Positions 24,942-33,992 are shown, counted from the stretch's first letter. The stretch is 64,000 bases of DNA from DATATV01 sp035551355 (GCA_035551355.1 DASZNF010000060.1:88334-152333); one strand, 5' to 3'. Made by a program: numbers and translations. The notes: generated by a model from the sequence alone, not told the origin.

Positions 24942-27248
24942 TCAGCTCGCCGCCTCCAATCGCACCACGACCGCCTTGGACGTGGGCGTGTTCGACTTCT
25001 CCGCCACCGAATCCAGCGGGATCAGCGCGTTGGCCTCCGGGAAATAGCTGGCCGCGCAGCCCGGTGCGGTCGGGTAGGAGATGATCCGGAATTCCTTCGC
25101 CCGCCGTTCGACAACACCGCCGTCGGCGTCCGGCCATTCACTGATCAGGTTCACGATCTGCCCGTCGGACAGGCCGAACGCGGCGATGTCCACCGGGTTG
25201 ACGAACACCACCCGACGGCCGTCCTTCACCCCGCGGTAGCGGTCCTCCAGACCGTAGATCGTGGTGTTGTACTGGTCGTGGCTGCGCAGCGTCTGCATCA
25301 GCAGCCGGCCCTTGGGCACCGCCGGGAACCACAGCTCGTTACTGCTGAAGTTCGCTTTCCCCGTGGTGGTGGGGAAAGACCGCGAGTCGCGCGGCGGGTG
25401 CGGCAGCACGAAACCGTCAGGCTGGCGCACCTTCGCGTTGTAGTCCGCGCAGCCCGGGATCACCCGGGCGATTCGCTCCCGGATGGTGTCGTAGTCCCGT
25501 TCGAAGCCGGCCCACGGCACCTTGTGGTCCGGCCCGAACAGCTTGTCGGCCAACCGGCACACGATGGCGGTCTCGGAGATCAGCTGTGCACCGGCCGGTT
25601 TGAGCCGCCCGCGCGAGGCGTGCACCACCGACATGGAGTCCTCGACCGTGACGAACTGCTCGCCGGTGCCCTGCACGTCCCGCTCGGTGCGGCCCAGGGT
25701 GGGCAGGATCAGCGCGACCTGGCCGGTGACCACGTGCGAGCGGTTGAGCTTGGTGGACACGTGCACGGTCAGTTCGCAGCCGCGCAGCGCCTTCTCGGTC
25801 AGCTCGGTGTCCGGTGTCGCGGACACGAAGTTGCCGCCCATGGCGAAGAACGTCTTGGCCCTGCCGTCCCGCATGGCGCGCAGGGCTTCCACCGTGTCGT
25901 AGCCGTGCTTGCGCGGAACGGTGATGTCGAACTCGGCGGAAAGCTTGTCCAGCAAGGCATCCGGGGCCTTCTCCCAGATCATCATGGTCCGGTCGCCCTG
26001 CACGTTGGAGTGGCCGCGCACCGGGCACACCCCCGCACCCGGCTTGCCGATCATGCCGCGCATCAGCAGCAGGTTCACGGCCTCCTGGATGGTGGGCACC
26101 GCGTGCTTGTGCTGGGTGAGACCCATCGCCCAGCAGATGATGATCCGCTTGGCGCCGGCGAACATCTGGCCGACCTTGACGATCTGCTCGCGGGGCAGCC
26201 CGGTGGCCGCGTCGATGGCGTCCCAGTCCAGTTCGGCCACCTGCTTGGTGTACGCCTCGAACCCGTGCGTGTGCTCGGCGATGAACTCCTGGTCCACCAC
26301 CGTGCCCGGGGCGGCTTCCTCGGCGGCCAGCAGCTGATGTCCCATGGCCTGGAAGAACGCCTGGTCCCCACCGAGCTTGATCTGGCAGAACTCGTCGGCC
26401 AGCGCGGTGCCCTTGCCGATCACGCCGTTGATCCGCTGCGGGTTCTTGAACCGCATCAAACCGGCCTCGGGCAACGGGTTCACCGCGATGATCTTGGCCC
26501 CGTTGCGCTTGGCCTCCTCCAGCGCGGTGAGCATCCGCGGGTGGTTGGTGCCCGGATTCTGGCCCACCACCATGATCAGGTCGGCCTCGTTGAAGTCGGC
26601 CAGGTGGACCGAACCCTTGCCCACGCCGATGGTTTCCTTCAGCGCGGTGCCGGAGGACTCGTGGCACATGTTGGAGCAGTCCGGCAGGTTGTTGGTGCCG
26701 AACGAGCGGACCAGCAACTGGTAGAGGAACGCGGCCTCGTTGCTGGTGCGGCCGGAGGTGTAGAACACGGCCTCGTCCGGGGAGGACAGTCCGTTGAGCT
26801 TCTCGGCGATCAGCGTGAACGCCTCGTCCCAGCCGATCGGCCGGTAGTGGGTGTCGCCCTCGCGCAGCACCATCGGCTCGGTGAGCCGGCCCTGCTGGCC
26901 CAGCCAGTACTCGGTGCGCTCGGTGAGTTCGGCCACCGGGTGCGCGGCGAAGAAGTCCGGGCCGACCCGGCGGACGGTGGCCTCCTCGGCGACCGCCTTG
27001 GCCCCGTTCTCGCAGAACTCGGCCTGGCCGCGGTGGCCCTGCGGGTCCGGCCAGGCGCAGCCGGGGCAGTCGAAGCCGTCCTGCTGGTTGAGCAGGCGCA
27101 GGGTCTGCACGCTGCGCAGTGGGCCCATCTGGTCCCTGCCGTGCTGCAGGGCGACCAGCACGCCCTTCACCCCGGCCGCGACCTGTTTCGGTGGGTGCAC
27201 TTCCAGTTTCGACTCGTCCACATCCGCGCGGGGTGGTTTCGTCGTCAT
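24942..27248 (-). CDS. FdhF/YdeP family molybdopterin oxidoreductase
   Basis: This 768-residue protein is a molybdopterin-dependent oxidoreductase of the FdhF/YdeP branch (formate-dehydrogenase-like, alpha subunit). An N-terminal CPGC pair in GFDCPGCAWPDP lies where the iron-sulfur ligands of related enzymes are. The following domains (IGWDEAFTLIAEKL, PVRGHSNVQGDRTMMIWEKAP, MGGNFVSATPD, and the C-terminal molybdopterin-dinucleotide binding part with RSHDQYNTTIYG) are complete. No in-frame UGA for selenocysteine is used. No signal peptide or electron-transfer subunits are seen, so it probably works alone in the cytosol; the substrate is unproven. ATG 27248 was chosen over a longer reading, with AGAGGA upstream. 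fdhD follows by one base. Confidence 0.88.
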   Translation of the reverse strand: MTTKPPRADVDESKLEVHPPKQVAAGVKGVLVALQHGRDQMGPLRSVQTLRLLNQQDGFDCPGCAWPDPQGHRGQAEFCENGAKAVAEEATVRRVGPDFFAAHPVAELTERTEYWLGQQGRLTEPMVLREGDTHYRPIGWDEAFTLIAEKLNGLSSPDEAVFYTSGRTSNEAAFLYQLLVRSFGTNNLPDCSNMCHESSGTALKETIGVGKGSVHLADFNEADLIMVVGQNPGTNHPRMLTALEEAKRNGAKIIAVNPLPEAGLMRFKNPQRINGVIGKGTALADEFCQIKLGGDQAFFQAMGHQLLAAEEAAPGTVVDQEFIAEHTHGFEAYTKQVAELDWDAIDAATGLPREQIVKVGQMFAGAKRIIICWAMGLTQHKHAVPTIQEAVNLLLMRGMIGKPGAGVCPVRGHSNVQGDRTMMIWEKAPDALLDKLSAEFDITVPRKHGYDTVEALRAMRDGRAKTFFAMGGNFVSATPDTELTEKALRGCELTVHVSTKLNRSHVVTGQVALILPTLGRTERDVQGTGEQFVTVEDSMSVVHASRGRLKPAGAQLISETAIVCRLADKLFGPDHKVPWAGFERDYDTIRERIARVIPGCADYNAKVRQPDGFVLPHPPRDSRSFPTTTGKANFSSNELWFPAVPKGRLLMQTLRSHDQYNTTIYGLEDRYRGVKDGRRVVFVNPVDIAAFGLSDGQIVNLISEWPDADGGVVERRAKEFRIISYPTAPGCAASYFPEANALIPLDSVAEKSNTPTSKAVVVRLEAAS

Positions 27249-27303
27249 AGCTCTATCGTCCTCTTTCCGGCCGACAGCGGCCACGGACTCAACGGACTGT
27301 GTG

Positions 27304-27317
27304 CGCAAGCGCTTGCG
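27304..27317 (-). promoter_or_regulatory. LacI-type palindrome upstream of the molybdopterin oxidoreductase gene
   Basis: CGCAAGCGCTTGCG is a perfect 14-bp palindrome with the AAnCGnTT centre typical of LacI-family operators. It lies 56 bases before the oxidoreductase start and 10 bases beyond the stop of the upstream membrane-protein gene. No LacI-family gene is present in the window. Confidence 0.4.
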
Positions 27318-27326
27318 AACTGCGAA

Positions 27327-28205
27327 TCAAGGGCAGGTCGCGGTGATCGTAATCGGGTGGTCGGGGTCGAAGAAAGACTCCGGACCGGCGGTTTGGGCCG
27401 GGCCGACGTAGGGCTGGCTGTAGGCCGGGGCCAGGAAGCCCTGCCGGGACGGCCCGCACGCCATCGACTCGTAGTAGGACTGGCTGCGGGTGGGCCACAG
27501 GCCCTGGTCGGCCGGGGCGTAGTCGGCGCTGGTCACCACCGTGAAGTCCTCCCGCACGTGCTGCACGGCGACGATCTGGCCGGACTGGGTGATGCTGGCC
27601 GACTCGGCCGGTGCGAAGGGAAACGCGAACACGTAGTTGGCGTGCACGACCAGCGCTCCGTCGAGGTCGGTGTCCACCGTCATCGCCCCGTCGACCTTCA
27701 CCGGAATCGGCAGCAGGGTGAAACCGGTGGCGATCATGGTCGCCTCGCCGCCGTCGCCGGCGATCGCCGCGCCGGACAGCGCGGCCTGCTCCCGGTCGCG
27801 CGCGTTCGGCGCCAGCAGCGCCAGGTAGGCCGAGGGGTCGTGATTGATCAGCATCCGGTTGTCCAGATGGGCGGCGATCAAGGCCTTCTTCACCACGGTC
27901 GTCGCGGCCGCCACCTGCGGGGCCGAATGCGGGCCCACCGGGGTGGCCACCGGCAGGCTGATGCCGTCCGCGCCGTCGGGCCAGTCGAAGGCCGGGGTGC
28001 CCGCGAAGGGCTGGGTCAGATCCAGCGGGGTGCCCCCGGTGGCCGCGGTGGTGGTCGGTGTCTCCGAACCGCGCACGTTCCCGACGATGGCCAGCCCGAC
28101 CGCGATCGCGGCCACCACCAACGTGATGGACAACCGGTGCCGGGGCACCTGGGACGGTCGCGACCGCGACTGCGGTGGCACCGGTCTCGACCCGTCGCTG
28201 GACAC
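27327..28205 (-). CDS. Single-pass membrane protein of unknown function
   Basis: I do not recognise a named family for this 292-residue protein. A short basic, proline-rich cytosolic start (SRPVPPQSRSRPSQVPRHR) leads into one hydrophobic helix at about 26-43 (SITLVVAAIAVGLAIVG). A Thr-rich linker and an extracellular domain of about 220 residues follow, with only two cysteines (MACGPS and the last-but-one residue). GTG 28205 has AAGGGG 9 bases upstream. It reads in the same direction as the molybdopterin oxidoreductase 78 bases downstream, but the palindrome between them suggests separate control. It is divergent from valS. Confidence 0.7.
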   Translation of the reverse strand: MSSDGSRPVPPQSRSRPSQVPRHRLSITLVVAAIAVGLAIVGNVRGSETPTTTAATGGTPLDLTQPFAGTPAFDWPDGADGISLPVATPVGPHSAPQVAAATTVVKKALIAAHLDNRMLINHDPSAYLALLAPNARDREQAALSGAAIAGDGGEATMIATGFTLLPIPVKVDGAMTVDTDLDGALVVHANYVFAFPFAPAESASITQSGQIVAVQHVREDFTVVTSADYAPADQGLWPTRSQSYYESMACGPSRQGFLAPAYSQPYVGPAQTAGPESFFDPDHPITITATCP

Positions 28206-28289
28206 CCGTCAGCCCCTTCGATCATGCGCATGTCGCGGCCGAACAGTCTCACACCCATGGCCGTCGGAAAAGCAGGCGCGAGCGATTAC

Positions 28290-28295
28290 TAGAAT
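28290..28295 (+). promoter_or_regulatory. -10 box for a leaderless valS transcript
   Basis: TAGAAT ends 6 bases before the GTG start of valS, and no ribosome site precedes that GTG. Transcription would start at or next to the first codon. No convincing -35 is seen. Confidence 0.45.
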
Positions 28296-28301
28296 CGATA
28301 T

Positions 28302-30947
28302 GTGACCGAGAAGACTCCAGCCACCACGCACGCCCACGACCTCCCGCCCAAGTGGAACCCGGCGGAGGTAGAAGGCGTGCTCTACCAGCGCTGGGTCGAC
28401 GCGGGCTACTTCACCGCCGACGTGGACAGCGACAAGCCCCCGTTCACCATCGTCATTCCGCCGCCGAACGTGACCAGCAGCCTGCACATCGGTCACGCCT
28501 TCGAGCATTCGCTGATCGACGCGGTGACCCGGCGCAAGCGCATGCAGGGCTGCGAAACGCTCTGGCTGCCCGGCATGGACCACGCCAGCATCGCGGTGCA
28601 CGCGCTGGTCGAGAAGCAGCTGGCCGACGAGGGCACCGACCGCCGGGAAATGGGCCGGGAGGCGTTCGTCGAGCGCGTCTGGCAGTGGAAGAACGAGCAC
28701 GGCGGCAAGATCCTGGGCCAGATGCGCCGGCTCGGCGACGGGGTGGACTGGACCCGCGAGGCGTTCACCCTGGACGAGCAGCGCTCCCGCGCGGTGCAGG
28801 CCATGTTCAAGCGGCTCTACGACGACGGCCTGATCTATCGGGCCGAGCGGCTGGTCAACTGGTCGCCCGCGCTGCGCTCGGGCCTGTCCGACGCCGAGGT
28901 GGAGCACAAGGAGGTGGAGGGCGAACTGGTGTCGATGCGCTACGGCGCGGCCGACGACAGTGGGCCGTCCATCGTGGTGGCCACCACGCGGGTGGAGACC
29001 ATGCTCGGCGACACGGCGGTCGCGGTGCACCCGGACGACGAGCGCTACGCCGCCATGGTGGGCACCGAGATCGAGCTGCCCCTGACCGGGCGCAAGATCC
29101 CGATCATCGCGGACAAGCATGTGGACCCGAAGTTCGGCACCGGCGCGGTCAAGGTGACCCCGGCGCACGACCCGAACGACTTCGAGATCGGCCAGCGGCA
29201 CAACCTGCCGATGCCCACGATCATGGACGAGCAGGGCCGGATCGCCGACACCGGAACCGAATTCGACGGCCTGGACCGGTTCGAGGCCCGGGTGGCCATC
29301 CGCGAGGCGCTGCGCGCGCAGGGCCGGATCGTCGCCGAGAAGCGGCCCTACCTGCACTCGGTCGGCCATTCCGAGCGGGGCAACGAGCCGATCGAGCCGC
29401 GGCTGTCTTTGCAGTGGTTCCTCAACGTCGACGGCATGGCCAAGGCCGCGGGCGACGCGGTGCGCTCGGGCGAGGTGGCGATCAACCCGCCGGAGCTGGC
29501 CAAGCGCTACTTCGACTGGGTGGACAACCTGCACGACTGGTGTATCTCCCGGCAGCTGTGGTGGGGCCACCGGATTCCGGTCTGGTACGGGCCGAACGGC
29601 GAGATGGTGTGCCTCGGCCCGGACGACGAGGCGCCGGCCGGCGAGGGCTGGCGCCAGGACGAGGACGTGCTGGACACCTGGTTCTCCTCGGGCCTGTGGC
29701 CCTTCGCCACGCTCGGCTGGCCGGAACAGACCCCGGACCTGGCCAGGTTCTATCCGACCAGCGTGCTGATCACCGGGTACGACATCCTGTTCTTCTGGGT
29801 CATCCGGATGATGATGTTCGGCATCTATGGCATGGAGCAGCCGCCGTTCCGCACCATCGCGCTGCACGGCATGGTGCGCGACCAGTACGGCAAGAAGATG
29901 TCCAAGTCGCGCGGCAACACGGTGGATCCGCTGCTGTGGGTGGACCAGTACGGCGCCGACGCGCTGCGGTTCACCCTGCTGCGCGGCGCCAACCCGGGCG
30001 CGGACGTGCCGGTCAACGAGGAGTGGGTCGACGGTTCCCGCCGGTTCGGCACGAAACTGTGGAATGCCACCAGGTTCGCGCTGTCCAACGGGGCCACGGT
30101 GGCCGATCCGGTGCCGGCCCGGGAGGAACTGACCGACGCCGACCGGTGGATCCTGGACCGCACCGACGCACTGGTGTCCGAAGTGGACGGACAGTTCGAG
30201 AACTTCGAGTTCGCCAAGCTGTCCGAGGCGCTCTACCACTTCGTGTGGGACGAGTTCTGCGACTGGTACCTGGAACTGGCCAAGGTGCAGATCGCCGAGG
30301 GCGAGGCCCGGGCGGCGGCCACCCGGCCGGTGCTGGGCCATGTGCTGGACGTGGTGCTGCGGCTGCTGCACCCGCTCACCCCGTTCATCACCGAGTCGCT
30401 GTGGACCACGCTGACCGGCCAGGAGTCGCTGGTCGTCGCCGACTGGCCCACGGCAACCGGCGCACCCGCCGACGCCACGGCGGCCGCGCGGATCGACGCG
30501 GTGCAGCGGCTGGTCACCGAGATCCGGCGGTTCCGCTCGGACCAGGGCATCAAGCCCGGCCAGGCGGTGCGGGCGCAGCTGTCCGGCGGGTTCGAGGTCG
30601 GGATCTCCGACCACGAGCGGGCGGTGCGGGTGCTGGCCCGGCTGGACGAGCCGGGTGAGGCCTTCGCGCCCACCGCGTCCATCGAGGTGGCGCTGCCCAC
30701 CGGCACGATGACCGTGCGGATCGACACCTCCGGCGCGATCGACGTGGCCGCCGAGCGCAAGCGGCTGGCCAAGGACCTGGCCGCGGCGCAGAAGGAGCTC
30801 GGGCAGACCCAGGGCAAGCTGGACAACCCGAAGTTCACCTCGAAGGCGCCGGCCGAGGTGGTGGCCAAGATCGAGGCCCGCAAGCAGACCGCGGTGGCCG
30901 ACATCGACCGCATCACCGCGGCGCTGGCCGCCCTCCCGCAGGAGTGA
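28302..30947 (+). CDS. valS: Valine--tRNA ligase
   Basis: ValRS charges tRNA-Val and edits misactivated threonine. The 881-residue class-I synthetase has the HIGH motif in PPNVTSSLHIGHAF (about 61-66), the editing domain (about 200-350, TTRVETMLGDTAVAVHP), the KMSKS motif in KKMSKSRGNTVDP (about 531-535), an anticodon-binding helical domain and a C-terminal coiled coil (about 800-880, KRLAKDLAAAQKELGQTQGKL). All catalytic parts are intact and the length is standard. It is followed by a strong hairpin and then folC, the usual order in actinobacteria. Confidence 0.98.
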   Translation: MTEKTPATTHAHDLPPKWNPAEVEGVLYQRWVDAGYFTADVDSDKPPFTIVIPPPNVTSSLHIGHAFEHSLIDAVTRRKRMQGCETLWLPGMDHASIAVHALVEKQLADEGTDRREMGREAFVERVWQWKNEHGGKILGQMRRLGDGVDWTREAFTLDEQRSRAVQAMFKRLYDDGLIYRAERLVNWSPALRSGLSDAEVEHKEVEGELVSMRYGAADDSGPSIVVATTRVETMLGDTAVAVHPDDERYAAMVGTEIELPLTGRKIPIIADKHVDPKFGTGAVKVTPAHDPNDFEIGQRHNLPMPTIMDEQGRIADTGTEFDGLDRFEARVAIREALRAQGRIVAEKRPYLHSVGHSERGNEPIEPRLSLQWFLNVDGMAKAAGDAVRSGEVAINPPELAKRYFDWVDNLHDWCISRQLWWGHRIPVWYGPNGEMVCLGPDDEAPAGEGWRQDEDVLDTWFSSGLWPFATLGWPEQTPDLARFYPTSVLITGYDILFFWVIRMMMFGIYGMEQPPFRTIALHGMVRDQYGKKMSKSRGNTVDPLLWVDQYGADALRFTLLRGANPGADVPVNEEWVDGSRRFGTKLWNATRFALSNGATVADPVPAREELTDADRWILDRTDALVSEVDGQFENFEFAKLSEALYHFVWDEFCDWYLELAKVQIAEGEARAAATRPVLGHVLDVVLRLLHPLTPFITESLWTTLTGQESLVVADWPTATGAPADATAAARIDAVQRLVTEIRRFRSDQGIKPGQAVRAQLSGGFEVGISDHERAVRVLARLDEPGEAFAPTASIEVALPTGTMTVRIDTSGAIDVAAERKRLAKDLAAAQKELGQTQGKLDNPKFTSKAPAEVVAKIEARKQTAVADIDRITAALAALPQE

Positions 30948-30955
30948 GCCCCGCA

Positions 30956-30981
30956 GGTCCCGGCCCGACTGGGCCGGGACC
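30956..30981 (+). terminator. Perfect hairpin after valS
   Basis: GGTCCCGGCCC (30956-30966) pairs perfectly with GGGCCGGGACC (30971-30981) around the 4-base loop GACT. It has no T-run. It would end the valS transcript, with folC then using its own promoter. Confidence 0.8.
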
Positions 30982-30991
30982 CGCGGTCGCC

Positions 30992-30997
30992 TAAACT
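30992..30997 (+). promoter_or_regulatory. -10 box for folC
   Basis: TAAACT fits the -10 consensus well and stands just after the valS terminator, about 36 bases before the folC start codon. No clear -35 is visible, since that position falls inside the hairpin. Confidence 0.4.
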
Positions 30998-31032
30998 TGG
31001 TGGTCGGACGTCCAGTGACGAGGGAGTGAGTG

Positions 31033-32403
31033 GTGCCGCGAACGGACCCGGGCGACCGGGAGGCGCTCCGAGCGGTCGAGGCCGTGCTGGACGCCCGGTG
31101 GCCGGAAACCAAGATCGATCCCACGCTGGATCGCATCCGGGCCCTGTTGGACCTGCTCGGCGACCCGCAGCGGGCCTACCCGATCGTGCACATCACCGGC
31201 ACCAACGGCAAGACCTCCACCACCCGCATGGTGGACGCGCTGCTGTCCGGCATGGCGCTGCGCACCGGCCGGTTCACCAGCCCGCACCTGCAGCTGGTCA
31301 CCGAGCGCATCGGCGTGGACGGCAAGCTCATCGACCCGGCCCGCTACGTCGAGGTGTTCCACGACGTCGAGCCCTACCTGGCCCTGGTCGACGAGACGCA
31401 GCCGCATCCGCTGAGCAAGTTCGAGGTGCTCACCGCCATGGCCTTCGCCGCGTTCGCCGACGCCCCGGTGGACGCCGCGGTCATCGAGGTCGGCCTGGGC
31501 GGCACCTGGGACAGCACCAACGCAGCCGACGGCAAGGTCGCGGTGATCGGGCCGGTCGGCGTGGACCATGTGGCCTTCCTCGGCTCCGACGTGGTCGGCA
31601 TCGCCAAGGACAAGGCCGGGATCATCAAGCCCGGCGCGGTGGCCGTGCTGGCCCAGCAGGAGAGCCCGGAGGTCATGGCCGAGCTGCTGCGCCGGTGCGC
31701 CGACGTGGACGCCACCGTGGCCCGGCAGGGCGAGGAGTTCGGCGTGCTGGAGCGGCGCGTCGCGGTCGGCGGGCAGCTGCTCACCTTGCAGGGCCTCGGC
31801 GGGGTGTACGACGAGGTGTTCCTGCCGCTGCACGGCAGGCACCAGGCCGACAACGCCTCGGTCGCGCTGGCCGCGGTCGAGGCGTTCCTCGGCGCGGGCA
31901 AGGACTCCCAGCTGGACGTGGAGGCGGTGCGCGGGGCGTTCGCCGGGGTGATCAGCCCCGGACGGCTGGAGCGGGTGCGCAACGCGCCCACCGTGCTGCT
32001 GGACGCGGCGCACAACCCGCACGGGGCGCGGGCGCTGGCCGCCGCGCTGACCGAGGAGTTCGACTTCCGCAGGCTGATCGCGGTCATCGGGGTGATGGCT
32101 GACAAGGACGCCGAGGGCATCCTGCACGAGCTGGAGCCGGTGGTGTCCGAGGTCGTGCTGACCGCCATCGACTCGTCCCGGGCCATGCCGGTGGACGAGC
32201 TGGCCGCGGTGGCCAAGGGCGTGTTCGGCGAGGACCGTATCGTGGTCGAGACCCGGTTGGACGACGCGATCGAGACCGCCGTCGGGCTGGCCGAGGAGGT
32301 CGGCGAACCGGGTCAGCCGCTGTCCGGGGCGGGCGTGGTGGTGACCGGTTCGGTGGTCACCGTCGGCGAGGCCCGGACGCTGTTCGGCAAGGAGCCGGCA
32401 TGA
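31033..32403 (+). CDS. folC: Folylpolyglutamate synthase / dihydrofolate synthase
   Basis: FolC adds glutamate to dihydropteroate and to folates. The 456-residue Mur-ligase-type ATPase shows the P-loop ITGTNGKTST (about 55-63), GRFTSPHL (folate-binding loop), VEVGLGGTWDSTNA, and the glutamate-ligase C-terminal domain with SPGRLERVRN and LDAAHNPHGA. Two adjacent GTG codons (31030, 31033) can start it. I chose 31033 because AGGGAG is 6 bases upstream of it. The stop overlaps the next start (ATGA), coupling it to the DUF4233 gene. Confidence 0.96.
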   Translation: MPRTDPGDREALRAVEAVLDARWPETKIDPTLDRIRALLDLLGDPQRAYPIVHITGTNGKTSTTRMVDALLSGMALRTGRFTSPHLQLVTERIGVDGKLIDPARYVEVFHDVEPYLALVDETQPHPLSKFEVLTAMAFAAFADAPVDAAVIEVGLGGTWDSTNAADGKVAVIGPVGVDHVAFLGSDVVGIAKDKAGIIKPGAVAVLAQQESPEVMAELLRRCADVDATVARQGEEFGVLERRVAVGGQLLTLQGLGGVYDEVFLPLHGRHQADNASVALAAVEAFLGAGKDSQLDVEAVRGAFAGVISPGRLERVRNAPTVLLDAAHNPHGARALAAALTEEFDFRRLIAVIGVMADKDAEGILHELEPVVSEVVLTAIDSSRAMPVDELAAVAKGVFGEDRIVVETRLDDAIETAVGLAEEVGEPGQPLSGAGVVVTGSVVTVGEARTLFGKEPA

Positions 32404-32864
32404 CCGACCGCCCGCAGCCCCCGGCCTCCACCGACCCCGCTGCTCAGGCCGACGCTTCGATCGAGTCTGAGCAGGCGGTGACGCCGCCCTCGGTGGACCC
32501 GATGAAGGGGTTCCGGGGCGTGATGGCCGGCACCATGGTGCTGCAGGCCATCGTGATGGCGCTGAGCCTGCTGGTGATCGACCGGCTCTACGGCGGGGTG
32601 AGCAGTGTGCTCGGCTTCGTGGTGCTGGCCGTGGTGGCCGCGCTGGTGGCCGGTTGCTGGCTGCTCAAGTACTCCTGGAGCGTCGGGTTCGTGCTGTTCC
32701 TGCAGCTCGTCGGGGTGCTGTGCATCATCGGCTCGGTGCCGGTGGGCATCGTCGGCATCCTGTTCGCCGCGATCTGGATCTACCTGTTCTGGCTCAGACG
32801 CGACGTCGCCCGTCGCATGGCGGCCGGGCGACTGCCGAGCCAGCAGCCTGACGCCGGTAGCTGA
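32400..32864 (+). CDS. DUF4233 membrane protein
   Basis: This small (154-residue) membrane protein has an acidic N-terminal cytosolic stretch of about 35 residues and then four hydrophobic helices (MAGTMVLQAIVMALSLLVI; VLGFVVLAVVAALVAGCWLL; VGFVLFLQLVGVLCII; VGIVGILFAAIWIYLFWL), followed by a basic tail. This is the layout of the DUF4233 family, always found between folC and ndk in actinobacteria. Its function is unknown. It is translationally coupled to folC by an ATGA overlap, which hints at a shared regulatory need rather than a shared reaction. Confidence 0.85.
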   Translation: MTDRPQPPASTDPAAQADASIESEQAVTPPSVDPMKGFRGVMAGTMVLQAIVMALSLLVIDRLYGGVSSVLGFVVLAVVAALVAGCWLLKYSWSVGFVLFLQLVGVLCIIGSVPVGIVGILFAAIWIYLFWLRRDVARRMAAGRLPSQQPDAGS

Positions 32865-32920
32865 TCGTGTGATCGATCCCGGCTGGACGGTGGACCACCA
32901 GAGGGGCGGAATCGAAGCGC

Positions 32921-33700
32921 ATGACGGGACCCTGGGGCGACCAGACTGAGCCCGACCGGTACCCGGACTGGTCCTATTCCGGACTCGGCGACATCGGCAC
33001 GCCTGGGCTGAGCGGATCGCCCGGGCCTTCCGGGCCGGGCGAACCCCCGCCGCCACAACGGAAATCCCGGCGGACGCTGGTGCTCACGATCATCTCGGTC
33101 GTGGTGGTGGTCGCGGCCGGGTTCGCGGCCTGGTGGTTCGCCGGCGGCCCGGCCAGCCGGCAGCAGGACTCGGCCATCGCCACCACCCCGGCCAGCTCGG
33201 CGCCCGCCCCGTCCGGCGAGGACTCGGTGGCCTACGACGTGGGCACCTGCTTCGACGAGGGGGCCGGGGGAGCACCCGGCAACGTGCGGCTGGACCCGCA
33301 GCCGTGTGCGGGCAACCGGGCCGTGTTCGTGATCAACCAGGTGGTCCGGAACGCCTCGGCCTGTGACTCGGCCTCCGGGGTGAGCTACCAGCAGCACGGC
33401 TACGAGGTGCCGGACGTGACGGCCAAGGTGACCTACTGCGCCTCGCTGGTGGTGCCGCCGCAGAACTGCTTCGTGATCAGCGGCACCCAGCCCATCGCCC
33501 GCGCCGCCTGCGGCTCGGCCGGGGACGTGGTCCGGGTGCTGGCCGTGCAGAGCGCGCCCGACGTGCAGGCGGCCTGCGCCGACCAGACCGACCCTGACGT
33601 GTGGTTCTACCAGTCGCCCGCCTCCGGTCAGTACGCCTGCGTGTCCCGCCCACCCGGCGGCTCCAGCCCGGCCCCGGCGCCGACCACCAGCTCGGGATGA
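32921..33700 (+). CDS. Membrane-anchored extracellular protein with eight cysteines
   Basis: I cannot name a family with confidence for this 259-residue protein. It has a Pro/Gly-rich cytosolic N-terminus (about 1-48), one transmembrane helix (about 50-70, LVLTIISVVVVVAAGFAAWWF), a Ser/Ala/Pro linker and an outer domain of about 150 residues with eight cysteines that could form four disulfides (GTCFDE, QPCAGN, SACDSA, TYCASL, QNCFVI, AACGSA, AACADQ, YACVSR). The pattern resembles LppU-like domains of other actinobacteria. It ends in a Pro/Thr/Ser tail. The region after its stop keeps coding-like composition in the same frame (see 33701-33891). Confidence 0.75.
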   Translation: MTGPWGDQTEPDRYPDWSYSGLGDIGTPGLSGSPGPSGPGEPPPPQRKSRRTLVLTIISVVVVVAAGFAAWWFAGGPASRQQDSAIATTPASSAPAPSGEDSVAYDVGTCFDEGAGGAPGNVRLDPQPCAGNRAVFVINQVVRNASACDSASGVSYQQHGYEVPDVTAKVTYCASLVVPPQNCFVISGTQPIARAACGSAGDVVRVLAVQSAPDVQAACADQTDPDVWFYQSPASGQYACVSRPPGGSSPAPAPTTSSG

Positions 33701-33891
33701 TCCTCCCGGCCGGATCCGCTTCGTCCGGGGGAAGCACTGGCTGAGCAGGAGCACGACAAGCCACGGAGTGGTTCCCGGCTGGACCGGGGCGCCACGACGC
33801 CGGGCCGGTGGGAGACCTTCCGCAAGTCGCGGCAGAACGACAATCCGAGCAGCACCGTCTCCTTCCAGGTCACCGGGTGGAACTCCGGCTG
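33701..33891 (+). pseudogene. Possible in-frame remnant after the membrane-protein stop
   Basis: Directly after the TGA at 33698-33700 the same frame stays open for 63 codons to a second TGA. The last 42 codons have G or C in the third position almost without exception (one AAT), ending DNPSSTVSFQVTGWNSG. There is no ATG, GTG or TTG in this frame, so it cannot be an independent gene as it stands. It may be a lost C-terminal part or an eroded gene. The remaining gap to ndk (to 33992) shows only TAGGCT at 33923-33928 as a possible ndk -10. Confidence 0.2.
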
Positions 33892-33992
33892 ACCGGGAGG
33901 TCGGTGGTGGATTCGGCTCGGTTAGGCTTCGGCCGCGGCTTCGCGTCTGCGCGAGCCCGGTCGAGGCCCCCGATTAAGGAGTTTGTGTAGCC

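Noticed and set aside
24942..27248. Selenocysteine-containing formate dehydrogenase
   Set aside because: No in-frame UGA exists within the oxidoreductase gene, and the sequence matches the YdeP-like branch, which does not use selenocysteine.
24702..28292. A nearly 1200-codon open frame on the plus strand opposite fdhD, the oxidoreductase and the membrane protein
   Set aside because: All three minus-strand genes have family motifs, while this frame gives a low-complexity His/Arg/Gly-rich product spanning several genes, as expected for an antisense shadow.
28209..31136. A long minus-strand open frame opposite valS
   Set aside because: valS has HIGH and KMSKS motifs in register on the plus strand. 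The opposite frame is a composition artefact with no domain.
33768..33977. A 69-codon plus-strand open frame before ndk
   Set aside because: Its codon third positions are not G/C-biased like true genes here, it lacks a ribosome site, and it overlaps the better-biased frame described at 33701-33891.
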